DNA from: Blattamonas nauphoetae
Taxonomy: Eukaryota; Preaxostyla; Oxymonadida
DNA: 64,000 bases
Reading direction: 5' to 3'
Assembly: GCA_033064195.1 (NCBI GenBank)
Contig: JARBJD010000056.1
Coordinates: 124,001 to 188,000 of the forward strand
This document shows positions 48,610 to 60,600 of the stretch, piece by piece. The stretch's first letter is position 1; each line of letters opens with the position of its first letter. Both the position numbers and the translations under genes were made by a program. Below the pieces are notes generated by a model. It was not told where the DNA came from, ran no database searches, and saw only the letters and a program-made list of their open reading frames with translations.

Positions 48610-51600
48610 ATGTTTCAACATCGACCATTCGTTTCGGAAGACCAACCAGAAGAGGTCCCCCGAACAAAGACATTTTCCAAGTTCACAAAACAAGCCCCAC
48701 CAGATCCGTTCACGTCGGTGATATCACTTCCAACCAGACCGAAAAGGGTTCAAGATCCTGTTGAGACCATCCAACAACGGTCTCAACCAGGTAGTCCCAA
48801 GAAAAAGGTCACACGGCCAAGGAAACAACTTCCAATCCCAAAGGTTATCTCAGCCCCAGTCCCCAGTGCAAGTTCAATTCATCGGACATTCACAGCTATT
48901 CCTCTTGTTGAAGAGGAATCTGATTCATCAAAGCCTGTCTCGCCTGAATCTGTCTTCGATTTCACTCCATCAACAACCATCGATTTATCTCGGCCATTTA
49001 ACTTCCAAAGTGCTGAACACAAATATAGTGGTCCTAAAGCCGATCGAAAAAGGTCTTTGACCAGCGAATCACTCTCAGAAAAAATTTCTCTCTCCAAGGG
49101 CGCAACGATCAAAATCACGACCGAAGAAGAAGCTCTTCGTCGTCGAGAATCATCACTATCCGAGGAAATAACTCAGCAACTGTTCAAACGGAAGGTTTCA
49201 ACACGGAAATCAAAGTCTCTCTCTTCGACTAAATTGATAACTCATGTTGATGTGTCTGATCAACAACACGATCTCTTCGACTCACTACAGTCTGCGTCAG
49301 AATTCGATTTTCCGGACTCTCCACCTTTAAATGATCCAACACTCGAAAGGAGCCAGGATTTAAATGTTTCTCATGGCGAATCTCACGGGGACTTGAGCGA
49401 TGATTCAACAGAGCTGTCAATCCCAGCATTTTTAAGGAATAGTCCTGAAAAACCCAAGCGCGACATTCCAATTGCACTCGAAAATCTCTTGAATGATAAT
49501 CCATCATCATACCTCTCGAAGATCCTGTCAAAAGGACTCCCTCCCCCTCAGAAACGAAAACGACCCCATCCCACAGAAAGTCAGACACTGCGATCTGAAC
49601 CTGTTTGGAAATTGTACAAAGATGGGGGAGAGCGCACTTTGCCTCCAGAAGAGCGGGAGAAAATCGAACAACAGCGATCAAAATACTTCGAGGAGATGTA
49701 CGAAAAGAAACAAGCAAAATTGGAAGCAGAACTTGCCAAAAGGCGACCTATTCCAACGAAATCGGAGACTGCCCCTTCTTTAATCCTTACATCCACGTTT
49801 TCGCTCGTAGAAAATGGCGTCTCGTCTCAAGTCGCACACGATGCCATGTTCCAGATTGAAGCCCTTATTGCTTCTCTTTCCCGCACGAATAACCCCATTT
49901 CACCGAAGGGAATTGCGTCAACTCCATCATCCCCGCCATCTTCTCTCTTCTTCCGAACATCAAGTCGAAACTCACAAGACCGGCCGCTCTCACCAACATC
50001 TCCCCTTCTTTCTGATCCTTTCGACTTTTCCTTGTCATCTCCTCGCCCACTCGACCAATCTGATCCCCTCACTCCCTCCCAGCGACGGTCAGTGATGTTC
50101 TCTTTACTCGCCATCATTGTCCCACGAAACAAGGACGCCCACTTTCTGAAATCACAACAAAACGTGATGAAAGTGAAAGGCATTTATCGAAGATTGGCCG
50201 AGCTCATTCGGATGATACTTCTAAAATGGGTGAAGGAAGATGGTGACGATGAGTCGACTGGGAGCAATTCTCAATCACCTTTTCATACACCGAAGACTCC
50301 TGCAGACGATTGTGACGAGTTGGAGTTGTGTGTTGCTCTCTCACTCCTCCTCTTTCTGTCGCTGGACTCGTCACTGCACTATCTCATCGATGGTTCGGAC
50401 ACTCACTCACCTTCACCTCTCGTCTCTCCAACACCTTCTCCAACTCAAGCAGCTCAGTTTCAATCAAGACAGCCAACACCGACACTCCCTCCCACCCCAC
50501 TTCTCTCGCTTTTCATGAAACTTCTCTCATCGCCACTGTTTCTCACAGCTCTCACTTCATCCTCTCCATCCTCACTCTCCATCTCGTCTCTCTCTGAACT
50601 GGCCACAGCATTGGATTCACTTTTCAATGCGAATTTCGTCGGAGGAGTGGAGGAACTCGCAAAGAAGGAGAGGACAGCCCTTTCGCCAGCCTTATTGATC
50701 GAGAAACCGCTCCAAAGAACGAAATCAAGTGCATCTTCGAAGCGATCCTCTCCAAACTCTCAATCGAAGAAACAGACAATCATTCTTGACGCTTCAGACG
50801 ACTCGTCTCCACTTCTCATTTCAACCACCACTCCCTCGCCTCTATCCTCGTCCACACTCAACATTCCACTCTTTCTTATTTTTGGGCAGATCTTCTTCCG
50901 ACTCTCTCAGACACTCCAACCCTTACATGACCTGGACAAGCAGCCCACATTTCAGATTCATGTTGACGCGCCATGGGCAACCAGACCGACACAAACGAAG
51001 AAAGATGACGGAAACAACATAACAAAGTTGATGGATGGTCAGAACGGACAGAAAAAGAAGGAATCAGGACCAATATCGTTCCTGTCTGTCGTCTCCAGAT
51101 TCGCTGATTGGGCTCTCAGCCCTCTCTTGTCGCCACTTCGCCAGACAAGCGACAGCCTCCTCGGCTCGCTCTCTCCCACGTGGCCTCTCCCGACATCGTC
51201 TTCGCATCATCTCTTCGGCTCTTTCCATTCATCCTCTCTTCCGTCGTCGCTCAACTTGGAGTTCCTTCTGGTCCTTGAATCCGTTCTCAACATCTGTTTC
51301 CCTCTCACAGAAACTCCAAATCCACAAGATTCTTCGTCTGTCCATCCTTTCGTGGCTTCCGGCCATCTTTCGACGAACGACATCGTCACCCGAGATTTCC
51401 TTCAACAACTCCTGACAATCTCATCAACGGCACTTCTTGTTTATATCTCATCACACACAACCCCAACACATTCAACATCTGCTCTCGCTGAGATCACTAC
51501 ACCCACAAAACTGACAAATAAAGGGTCGACAACGCAAGAGGAGGGATCGACGAACCGAACACAGATTCGGGAGCAGTCAGTGGTTGTGTTGAATCAAGCA

Positions 51601-52275
51601 CTTCAAACAATTGTCAACATTTCACATTCTCTTCCGTCATCAATTCTTCTCTCGCTTTTCACTCAACCACAAACATCATACCCAGTCTCATCTCAACTCC
51701 CAACAGACGAACAAGTCCTCATCAGCAACATCCCAACACTCCTCGTTCTCCTCCTCCATCCGACATCTCCTCTTTTCTCTGCGTCATCCGATTCTCTCTC
51801 CATCGACATGATGATCGCGTCCCTTGCTGGTCTCATCAACCTTGCTCAACAAGCACAGACCCTCTCGCCCATGATTCACTCACCACAACCCTCCAAAGAC
51901 CAAATGGAGGCATTTTCGGGAATCTCTCCAATCGCTGCTTCTCTCCTCTGTCTCTTCTCTGCCCTCGCTACGCTCTCTGAAACTGCCGATTCCTCTCCAT
52001 CTCAATCAATGGTGAGCTCGTATTCAGCGCTTCTGGTTGGGATCTTCCTTTGGACTCTGGGCAGAGATGGAGTGAAACACGAACATCTCCAGAATCTTGT
52101 GAATCAGAACTCAGAAAACCAAACACCTAATTTAACAATTCCTCTGAACGAAATTCTTCGAACTGTGCAGGAATTCAAGACAATTCACTCTCTCCTTGGT
52201 CTATCGTCAAAAAAGCTGGATGATTTGTTTGAATATGCGATTGGTGCATTGGAAGAGTTTGGAGGAGGAGAGTAA
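48610..52275 (+). CDS. Large helical protein, possibly WAPL-like cohesin regulator
   Basis: One uninterrupted frame of 1,221 residues, unusual in this intron-rich window. The start MFQHRPFVSEDQPEEV is the first ATG of the frame. The N-terminal ~330 residues are disordered and basic (KKKVTRPRKQLPIPK). A charged helix follows (PPEEREKIEQQRSKYFEEMY). From ~400 on there is alpha-helical sequence interrupted by Ser/Pro-rich loops: VAHDAMFQIEALIASLS, then RRSVMFSLLAIIV and ELELCVALSLLLFLSLDSSL. An N-terminal disordered half with a helical C-terminus beginning 'dd..yxidxL...RRxSxxxL' recalls WAPL, which releases cohesin from chromosomes. The likeness is weak and by eye; other helical-repeat proteins fit too. 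Confidence 0.6.
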   Translation: MFQHRPFVSEDQPEEVPRTKTFSKFTKQAPPDPFTSVISLPTRPKRVQDPVETIQQRSQPGSPKKKVTRPRKQLPIPKVISAPVPSASSIHRTFTAIPLVEEESDSSKPVSPESVFDFTPSTTIDLSRPFNFQSAEHKYSGPKADRKRSLTSESLSEKISLSKGATIKITTEEEALRRRESSLSEEITQQLFKRKVSTRKSKSLSSTKLITHVDVSDQQHDLFDSLQSASEFDFPDSPPLNDPTLERSQDLNVSHGESHGDLSDDSTELSIPAFLRNSPEKPKRDIPIALENLLNDNPSSYLSKILSKGLPPPQKRKRPHPTESQTLRSEPVWKLYKDGGERTLPPEEREKIEQQRSKYFEEMYEKKQAKLEAELAKRRPIPTKSETAPSLILTSTFSLVENGVSSQVAHDAMFQIEALIASLSRTNNPISPKGIASTPSSPPSSLFFRTSSRNSQDRPLSPTSPLLSDPFDFSLSSPRPLDQSDPLTPSQRRSVMFSLLAIIVPRNKDAHFLKSQQNVMKVKGIYRRLAELIRMILLKWVKEDGDDESTGSNSQSPFHTPKTPADDCDELELCVALSLLLFLSLDSSLHYLIDGSDTHSPSPLVSPTPSPTQAAQFQSRQPTPTLPPTPLLSLFMKLLSSPLFLTALTSSSPSSLSISSLSELATALDSLFNANFVGGVEELAKKERTALSPALLIEKPLQRTKSSASSKRSSPNSQSKKQTIILDASDDSSPLLISTTTPSPLSSSTLNIPLFLIFGQIFFRLSQTLQPLHDLDKQPTFQIHVDAPWATRPTQTKKDDGNNITKLMDGQNGQKKKESGPISFLSVVSRFADWALSPLLSPLRQTSDSLLGSLSPTWPLPTSSSHHLFGSFHSSSLPSSLNLEFLLVLESVLNICFPLTETPNPQDSSSVHPFVASGHLSTNDIVTRDFLQQLLTISSTALLVYISSHTTPTHSTSALAEITTPTKLTNKGSTTQEEGSTNRTQIREQSVVVLNQALQTIVNISHSLPSSILLSLFTQPQTSYPVSSQLPTDEQVLISNIPTLLVLLLHPTSPLFSASSDSLSIDMMIASLAGLINLAQQAQTLSPMIHSPQPSKDQMEAFSGISPIAASLLCLFSALATLSETADSSPSQSMVSSYSALLVGIFLWTLGRDGVKHEHLQNLVNQNSENQTPNLTIPLNEILRTVQEFKTIHSLLGLSSKKLDDLFEYAIGALEEFGGGE

Positions 52276-52530
52276 TGTGCCAATCCTGAGACTTTTGGAG
52301 CAAATGTTTTCTTCTTATTTTCATGTCATAGTCTCAAACCACTTCTCTCATCATTTGAGGGTGTTCTCTCCAATTGGAAAAAAGTGAATACTTCCGTGGT
52401 TTGTCGCATGGATCGTCCGAAGAACTGTTGTATTTTCATGAATGGAGGCACACTGTGTTTCAATTTATTGTCAAAGATGATTTCGATTGTCAGACACCTT
52501 GCGACAAAACCTTAGAAACTAAAGATTTTC

Positions 52531-52942
52531 GGCATAATCCGACCCCGTGCCCCCCTCCAATATTTTAACAGTTGCTTGATTTAACTCCATTTCACGATAT
52601 TTTTGCAATTATTTTTCGATTTGAGACCGGGTTTTGGAGATATAAATTCATCTACACTTCACCCGATCCTTTTTCCAGACACTTTTTCATAATGTCGGAT
52701 AGTCTTCACAGCCCCCCGCTCAAGAGCAGGGGGGGCTGTGAAGACTATTGGTGAATTCTCAAAAGTACCATAGAAAAAAGGATCTTTGTGAAGTGTTGAA
52801 ACAAATAATGGGCTGGATCGGGCCAAAATGGGCAGCTTCTTTTCGCCCTCAAAATCACAAAATTTCATCAAAAGTGTGATTATTAATCGAAAATAGGCAT
52901 ATTTGAAATTTTCGGTGAGGGGGCACGGGGTATGATTTTGCC
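52531..52942 (-). mobile_element. Short palindromic transposable element, copy B (8-bp target duplication)
   Basis: Terminal repeats GGCATAATCCGACCCCGTG (left) and GGCAAAATCATACCCCGTG (right, minus strand) are flanked by the identical 8-bp repeats AGATTTTC (52523-52530 and 52943-52950). In reverse orientation its interior is about 75-80 percent identical to element A over some 200 bp and carries the same 44-nt hairpin. It encodes no protein. It inserted into the older transposase remnant. Confidence 0.9.
52702..52745 (-). repeat. 44-nt hairpin of element B, identical to that of element A
   Basis: The exact reverse complement of 24019-24062, including the small asymmetry near the loop. It sits at the centre of element B as the other copy sits at the centre of element A. 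Confidence 0.95.
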
Positions 52943-53123
52943 AGATTTTCTGAGTGACGAGAAAACTGTTCAAGAATGAAGATGTTGGTCTTATCGTTTG
53001 TGACTTGACGCGTGATCCGCTTCATCAAGCTCTTCCACACGATTGTTTTTTCATTTTTTCTTCTGCGAAGTTGAAATGGTTTTGGAGATTGTGTGGTTGA
53101 AAGGGGGAACTCTGTTGTGTCTA

Positions 53124-54114
53124 TCGGGGTGGCGGGAAAAACTTGGGCGGGCTCTTAGTCGATTCTGGCACTATTTAGCTTAATTTTCACTTCATACAGT
53201 GCCTTTACATGTTTCCTATTTTCAAAAAACACCAAGTAAAAAAATCATAGTGTCCTGACCAGAGAGAACAGCGAGGTGAAAGATCAGATCTGAACGACTA
53301 TGACTCTTTTTCTCAACAAAATGGAAAATTTCAGACATTTAGACTAATTTACACTCATTTCAGAAGAAGATGTAGCAATTGAATCAATACATGACAGGGA
53401 AATATCATCGAGATTTTTAACTCTGTTTGAGAATCGCCGTTGTCACGTCATCTTTTTCAGGATGAAACGAATCGACCCCCTTCATGAATGCACGGGGCAT
53501 CGTGGAAAGTGCCAATCATCACATCTGACGTCATGATCAAGCGGTGAAACACGACATCGTTGATTCAGGGATAAAACCAGACTGGTTTGTATTTCTTGCC
53601 GTTTTCTCATTACTCCTCCCGTATTCAAAGGAATCTGAATATAAACACTGAATTGCAATTTTTTTCGATCATCGACGTTGTTTTCAGGATCTTGGTCATT
53701 ATTCATCAGGATATGTGTAATCACCATGCTGGACAGAAGCTACAGCCAGTTCAATGACTGGCTGGGAGATCAAACTACGAATTGACGACAAAGGAAGGAT
53801 GATCATCACGATTCTGGAAAAAAATCTCGATGACATTTCCCTGTCATGTATTGATTCAATTGCTACATCTTCTTCTGAAATGAGTGTAAATTAGTCTAAA
53901 TGTCTGAAATTTTCCATTTTGTTGAGAAAAAGAGTCATAGTCGTTCAGATCTGATCTTTCACCTCGCTGTTCTCTCTGGTCAGGACACTATGATTTTTTT
54001 ACTTGGTGTTTTTTGAAAATAGGAAACATGTAAAGGCACTGTATGAAGTGAAAATTAAGCTAAATAGTGCCAGAATCGACTAAGAGCCCGCCCAAGTTTT
54101 TCCCGCCACCCCGA
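53124..54114. mobile_element. 991-bp element with ~296-bp terminal inverted repeats (TA target)
   Basis: Arms 53124-53419 and 53818-54114 are almost perfectly complementary. The ends start TCGGGGTGGCGGGAAAAAC and the flanks are TA (53122-53123 and 54115-54116). The ~400-bp middle has no convincing open frame. The TA duplication and the position inside a mariner-type transposase suggest a non-autonomous Tc1/mariner-class element with unusually long arms. High arm identity indicates recent insertion or gene conversion between arms. Confidence 0.92.
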
Positions 54115-54623
54115 TATAGAGTCTGATTTTGTTTGCTTTGAGGAAGCGTTGGAAGGAACGGTCGGATCCCGGAAGTTTCAGGTCCCTCTTCAATTGGATT
54201 GCGGAGCTGTATGTCTTGTTTTTGATCTTAATCTGCACTTTTTTCAGAGTCTCGTCGGAATAAAGCAGTGATTGACCTTTTCGACTGTTCGTTTGTGGTC
54301 GTGCATCGACGATCAATGTGTTTGTGTATTTTGTGACAGTTTGTGGAGAGATTTGGAGAAAACGAGCTGTTTCATTTCTTCCTTTTCCTTCTTTTCTTGT
54401 TTTCTGGATCTTTCTCTGCATGGACAAAGACAATCGGGGAACCATTTTGGAGTGAAATCGGAGGTTGATCACCTGTCATGTCATCCTACATTTCTCCACC
54501 AACTGTAGTAAATCACGTCATTCTCCATTATTGTACACTATTGTTCTTTCAAGACCAATTTGAGCAAAGAGAATCATGTATCGACAGAATCAATAAATGA
54601 AGAGAAAACACGAATTAAAACAC

Positions 54624-57600
54624 TCAGTCAGATGAGGAGTCAAACCAGTCAGAATCCGTCGACTCGTTGACATCGCTTTGGTCCGTCGTGAGGATGTCAG
54701 AAAGGACAGATTCCTTCCCTTCTGGTGTCTCAAACACATCCGACATTGTGCTGACTGTGTCATCGGCCAGTGTCGATCCCAACTTCGAATGCAGTTTGGA
54801 TTTCTTTGATCGTCTCGACAGTGACACTTTCCCGTCTCCTGCTGAGCACGCAGAGTCGGTGATATTCACACTCAACATCGAACGATGCGCTTGTGAAGCT
54901 TCGAACATTGACTCGATTTCAGTGAGTGTAATTTGGCCTGGAGTCTGCCAACACTTTCGCGCGATTTTGAGGGACAGGGTATTCTTCATTCCAAACGTAA
55001 TTGGATGGATCCCAACAGCGATTGAGTCTTTCAACGACTGGAAATCAGTCTCTGGAATATCAGCGAACGGTTCTTCTTTCGACTGCATCTCCCACAGCAC
55101 GATACCGAACGAGTGGATGAGCATGTTCGACAAATCACTCACACTCATCTCGTCCCACCTTCCGTTTATCAGTCTGTCCAATGCCGTGCTGTTCAGTGAG
55201 CGAAGGAGGACAGGGTTTGTGTCAAACGAGAAGAAGCTGGCGTGTGCTGCCTCTGAGTAGAGTGGTGAGAACGAGAGTGTGGTGAGAGATGGCGTCATAG
55301 TTGATCCCAGCGGAAGAGCGAGGCAGATTTGGTCGGTTTCATCGATCATCAGCGTGTGCATCGAGAGGATATATTGCGATACACCTCGCTTTGTCAGGTC
55401 TGGTGACTGTTTTAGGCGTTCCTCTTCTCTCTCCAACAGAACTCGAAGTGTTCTTGCAAGTGACACACCGAACGTGTGAATGGACACTTTGAACTGTCCT
55501 CCTCTGATGCCTTTCGAGAGCGTGCGAGAAGTGTCACAGAGAACGATCGATGAGGCATCGTGGAGACTGAGGCAGGGCACAGTGAACACTTCCTTCTGAC
55601 TCGTCGCTTCTGTTTCTGGCGGACGAGACAATTTCGACCATTCGTCTTCGGCTTTCGAAACAACATCTGGCACTGATTTCTGAGAGGAGTCAAACGTGAA
55701 CACAGACTCGACTTGATTGTTGTCCAGAATCTCCTCCGAATCAGACGACGACTTCTTATCTTCGCTCTCGTTCGACCTTTCGTCATCATATTCCGAATCT
55801 GTCTCATCCGAAGTCCTCGTTCCTGGCTTCGTCTTCTTTTTCACCAGACTCGCCAAATACTCCTCCCTCTTTTGTGACAGTGTCTTGATCTGGATAGCAT
55901 CTTTGAATGGAACATAACCAACATGGGACGGCTTCCGTTTGCGGTTTTGGGGTTGGTTCGCATCTTGGAGCGTACAGTAACGTCCAGACATTGTCATCGG
56001 ATGCATCTCGTTGTCTGGGTTGATCATTGGGTCGTCGAGGAGCGAGGCCTGCTCTCCGATCGTCTTCATGTCGTCGGGTTGGCGTTGGTTTCGCCATTCC
56101 TCTGCGGCATCGGCCGAGACAAACCCACCATTCCCGTCCATCCAGCGGAGCCAGGACGGGAGACTGTGGCTCTTCCGCTTCGATTGGACGATTTGAAGGG
56201 CGATGAAGGAGACAACGATGATGAAGAAGATCACAAACAACGGAATCCCGACAGACATTCCCACAACCATCATCTTGTTGACGGTGAAGAACGTTTGGAG
56301 TGGGATGATCACATTGAATTGGTTCTTTTCAAACCCGACTGTCAAATATTTGTTGTCTGTCTTGATCCATTCACGATCGGTGGTGGTGAGAGCGGCGGAG
56401 AGGGATGTGGCGTGGATGGCAATTGATCTGACGCTCTGGGCGACCTCGAAGTGTTCCTTGTCTGTGCACTTGTTGTTTGAGAATGAGAGTGAGGAGAAGT
56501 TGAAGTGGGAGGAATGATTTGAGTTGAGGGTGGTTTCATTTTCTGAAGTGAGCGAGACGAAGAGACACGCTGCGAGGACGAGCGAGGATGACTTCGCAGT
56601 GCAACTGGACAGTGAAACTTTGGTCAGTGTGAGAGGAGCAGTCCCGACTTGGACATGAAGAACCACTCCTGTGATTGTATTTGTTGATTCCATCGAGATT
56701 CCAGAAATATTGGCGTTTGAGATTGAGATTGGCCCTGTTGGAGTTTCGCTGATGAGCAGTGATCCATTCACGGTTGAGGTTGACGATGAGAACTTTAAAC
56801 CATCGATCTGAATACGGCTGCACTCGTCCACAACAACAATCTGACGTTGGAATGTAATTTTTCTCGCCAAGAAAGACGACAGAACAAGTGAAGACGTCCC
56901 GTGCACAAAGAAGAATGGAGATGTCAGGATAGACTCAGAATCCAGTGAACAATTCGAAACCTGCAAAGCAGATTTCTCCTGCACAGAGAACACAGTCGCC
57001 TGTCTCGTCACGTGGAACATAATCCCATTCACTTCGCTATCACCAACGACGAGGATGGCCTGCTTGGGTGAGTGTGTGACGATGTAGATAATGAGTGAGG
57101 TTGTAGTGTCGTTATTCTTCGAGACGAGCGAGGTGTGGTTGAATGTTGTTTCTCGCGTGAGTGTGCAGTGCTGAATGACCAGTGTGCACTCAGCTGTCCT
57201 CTTCTGAGACAGAGATAACGCAAAGTCGATCGTTGAGCACGGGTAGTCTGGATGTCCACAACAATCAACATCGATCCCTGTCTCAGTCGCCACGGACATC
57301 GTTCCATAATCAGTGTGGATGATGTAATACAAGAATTGGATCGGGATTTGAGAGTTGACGTCGTCATACCCGATGAAGCAGGTTGGGTCAGCTGGGGTGA
57401 GAGACACGATGACTGAGTGTGAGATGAGAGAGGCGAGGGAGTCGGTGTGGATGGAAATGAAGTTGCGGGATAATTGTGAGAGGAACTGGATGGAGGAGAG
57501 TTCCAGAGATGGAGAGCGAGCTGGGAGGGTGAGAGAGATCAAAGACGAGTTCCCTGAGTGGATGATCTCGTCGAATGTACACGCAGCGAGGCTCAGACGC

Positions 57601-60600
57601 ATTCCGATCTCCGGATTTTGACTTTGGACATTAAACATATGGGCAACTTTTGGGAGTAGGATGTTGGTGTACAGCAGTGACTGCACTGTCACGTTGGAAG
57701 AGCGGATCGAGACGAACGATTGGCTCTGGTCGTCAAGATCCACTCGAAATCCAGCTCCGTACATCCCGTTCACTAACACTGTGTCAGCTGTGAGATTGAT
57801 CAGTGGAACTGCGAATTCTGTTGACACGCTGTCATTCCTTCCGCAATCGATGATGACGAGATTCCGGCAGGTTCCCACAAGAAAAGAAGTCGTGCATGTG
57901 CGGCTGGGGTAATAAATTGAATTTGTCACTGTCAGATTGCTGTTTGGGAGGAGCGAAACGAGTACATTGCATGCTGTCCAGTCTGTTGGCGTGAACAGGA
58001 TAAATTTGAGGGTCACTGTCGAGTTGAGAGTGAAAGCAGGGTCAGCCATTGCGAGGGTCACGTTGACTTGACCATGTTTGGCTCCATTCGCTGATTGGAG
58101 AGTGAAGGGAGTGTTGAGGACGACTGTTTCAGAGAGTTTGATCCGTTGCAAGATCGATATTGTTGAATTCGGCTTTGTCGCTCCCAGCGCTCTTTTCAGC
58201 GACTGACACGCTTGTTCCTCCTCAAAACACGTGTTTTCATCATCCCCATCCAAATCGACGAAAGCCGACGATTTGGTGATCATGTAATGGGAAAGAAAAA
58301 TGCGAGTCAGCGGTGAGGTGAACTTGTAACCCTGCATTGCTGACTGATGGAGCGATTCCCAGTCGAAGTTGAAGCGAGAGGGGAGGATGAAGTCGATCAA
58401 GTTGTGTGCGCCAATCAGGATGAGTGGGGGTGGGTATGCTGCGGCGAGGAGAGACGATGCGGGGGATGGTTGGGTGAGGGACTCTGGTGTTGTGTGGAAG
58501 GTGAGGTCGGTGAAGTTGAATGAGGACTTTTCATTGTTCAGAGTGAGAGACAGACAGGACGCGTTCAGTTCCTCGTCCGTTTGGCAATCAATAAAGTTGA
58601 TTTGTGAGAGCTCGAGGAAGTTTGAACCAGACAAGACAACTCCGATTGCTGTCCCATCTCCACTCGAAGTGATTGAGGTGAAGGCAGAGTTTCTGATCAC
58701 ACAATCGTGTTCAGATGATGCGAACGATATGCAGAACCCAGTTGTGTTTGCGTTGGTCGTGAAATTTGTGATCTTCAGTCCATCAATCGTCAGTTTTCCG
58801 TCAGAAGAAAAGATTATGTGATTTGCCACAAGGACCCAATCCGTTTTGGCAGAGATGACGACGTGCGAGAATGACGCGGTTGTTCGAATGAGAAGGAAGA
58901 GAGTCGGGATTGCTTCTCCACCTGGTAATGTCACGTCGACTGAAGAAAGACTGAAATTTGAATCTGTAAATGAGAACGACCCATTCATTTGAAGAGCGAA
59001 CGGCGTGTCCGTCGCAGAGACAAGGCTCAGCTCCGAGTGATGTGCTTGGTGCGCGGAGAGAGAGTGAGTTCCTGTTGTGTGGATGGTGATGTGGTAGATT
59101 GGGTTCAGGATGGAGAACGCGAAAGGAAGGGATGAGCACGGGTTCTCTTCTCGTCCACATGTCCACACCTCACTCCCCTCCTCTGCAACCCACAATTCAG
59201 TCTCCAAATCCGACAGAGCATCTGCGAGTGTTTCTGTCAGATCGTTCAGACGCGGCGCAGGGTTCGCAGAACGTGTTCCAGTGTTGATGATTTCGGATGC
59301 CGTGACTGTCGTGCCGGTGGCGATCGAGATGTCTTGCCCTGCGGGGCCAGTGTTGTCCGAAAAGAAACAGTTTTCGACTCTCAAAGACGGGAGAGACTGC
59401 TGAATAACGATTGGAGAGAGGGAAGAAGCACTTGATGCAGCGAGAGAGCGGAATTGACAGTTTGTGAGCGAGAGTGCCCCTCGATGCTCGATGACTGCAG
59501 TTTTGTATGCGAGCGATGTGAAAATGACTGATTCCATGGCTAATGTGAATTGGGCGGAGCTATAAAACAGAGGAACAGAAAGATCAGATGATTCTCCCGT
59601 TTGAGGTCGAAATGACACGTTTTTGATGAGGAGAGTTCCGCCGAGAACGACAACTAGAAATGAAGACGATTTTTTGCAGCAGAATGAGATGTCCGCGAAA
59701 GACGAGCTGGACGAACTTTTAGAGTTCACTGAAATGGAGTATGTTGAGTTGAGCAAGACAATGGTCGATTCCTGGCTCTTCCCTGACAGACTCAGTTCTT
59801 CAAATGTTTTCCCTTGAGATAATGGGTAAATATTTTCAGATTCGTCAAAAATGACATCAACATGTCCAGATGAGCCCATTTGGGAGATTGCATATGTCGC
59901 CGTCCGACATGGAATAGTCGGTCCACAGTAGAAATTGTCTACAGCTTCTGGCACGTGAGATATGTGAAATTTTGCAAAATTTATTGGAAGGTATTCATCA
60001 TAAGTGGTTTTTCCATTCCAAGAAATCTTTCTGACGAGTGTTGAGGAGGTCCGGCAGTCTTTCAGAACTGTTGATGGAGTGACTGTCATTCCAACGGCAA
60101 AAATATCAAATAATGTACTGTTTCCGTTAGAATGAAACATACAATAAGATATTTCTGACGTTGATGATGCTTTTTCGATCGCTAAGCAGACACCCCCCTG
60201 TATTGCTTGAGATGTCTCAAATTTAACCATTGTGAGGATCAGACTCGTATCTAACGAAGTAATTCCTCCGCCGTCCGATTCATGTGTTTTGCATAAGGTG
60301 ATTGTACATTCGGATACAGTTGCTGTTGATCGTTCCAGGAGAAGTCCAGCTCCTCGTCCATAGATGGATTCGCATGATGTCAAATTTAAGCCAGTACAAA
60401 TTACTGTGGAATCCGTGCAAAAGATCCCACCTCCACTCCCTTTTGCTTTGGCCCTGGTCAGTGATGAGGAGACGACGGTTAGAGTGGAGCGATTTGAGAA
60501 GATTGCGCCTCCACAATCCATATTGTTCTCCAGGCACTGTGGGTTCTGAAAAAAACACGAAGTTACGTTTGCTGTGATGCCGCTGGAGAAGCTGAGAGCT

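Larger units (their letters stand above)
52330..54472 (-). pseudogene. Decayed mariner-type transposase with two nested elements
   Basis: Reading on the minus strand, 54472-54117 encodes a typical N-terminal DNA-binding part: LSMQRKIQKTRKEGKGRNET, then ARFLQISPQTVTKYTNTLIV, and further LPGSDRSFQRFLKANKIR. The frame is cut at 54116 by the 991-bp element, then continues in fragments (WKSLMKRITRQVTNDKTNIF) to about 52950. Element B interrupts it there, and weak remnants run on to ~52330. Stops and frame shifts between fragments show that it is dead. The outer ends were not identified. It lies 55 bp or more past the stop of the helical gene. Confidence 0.7.
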
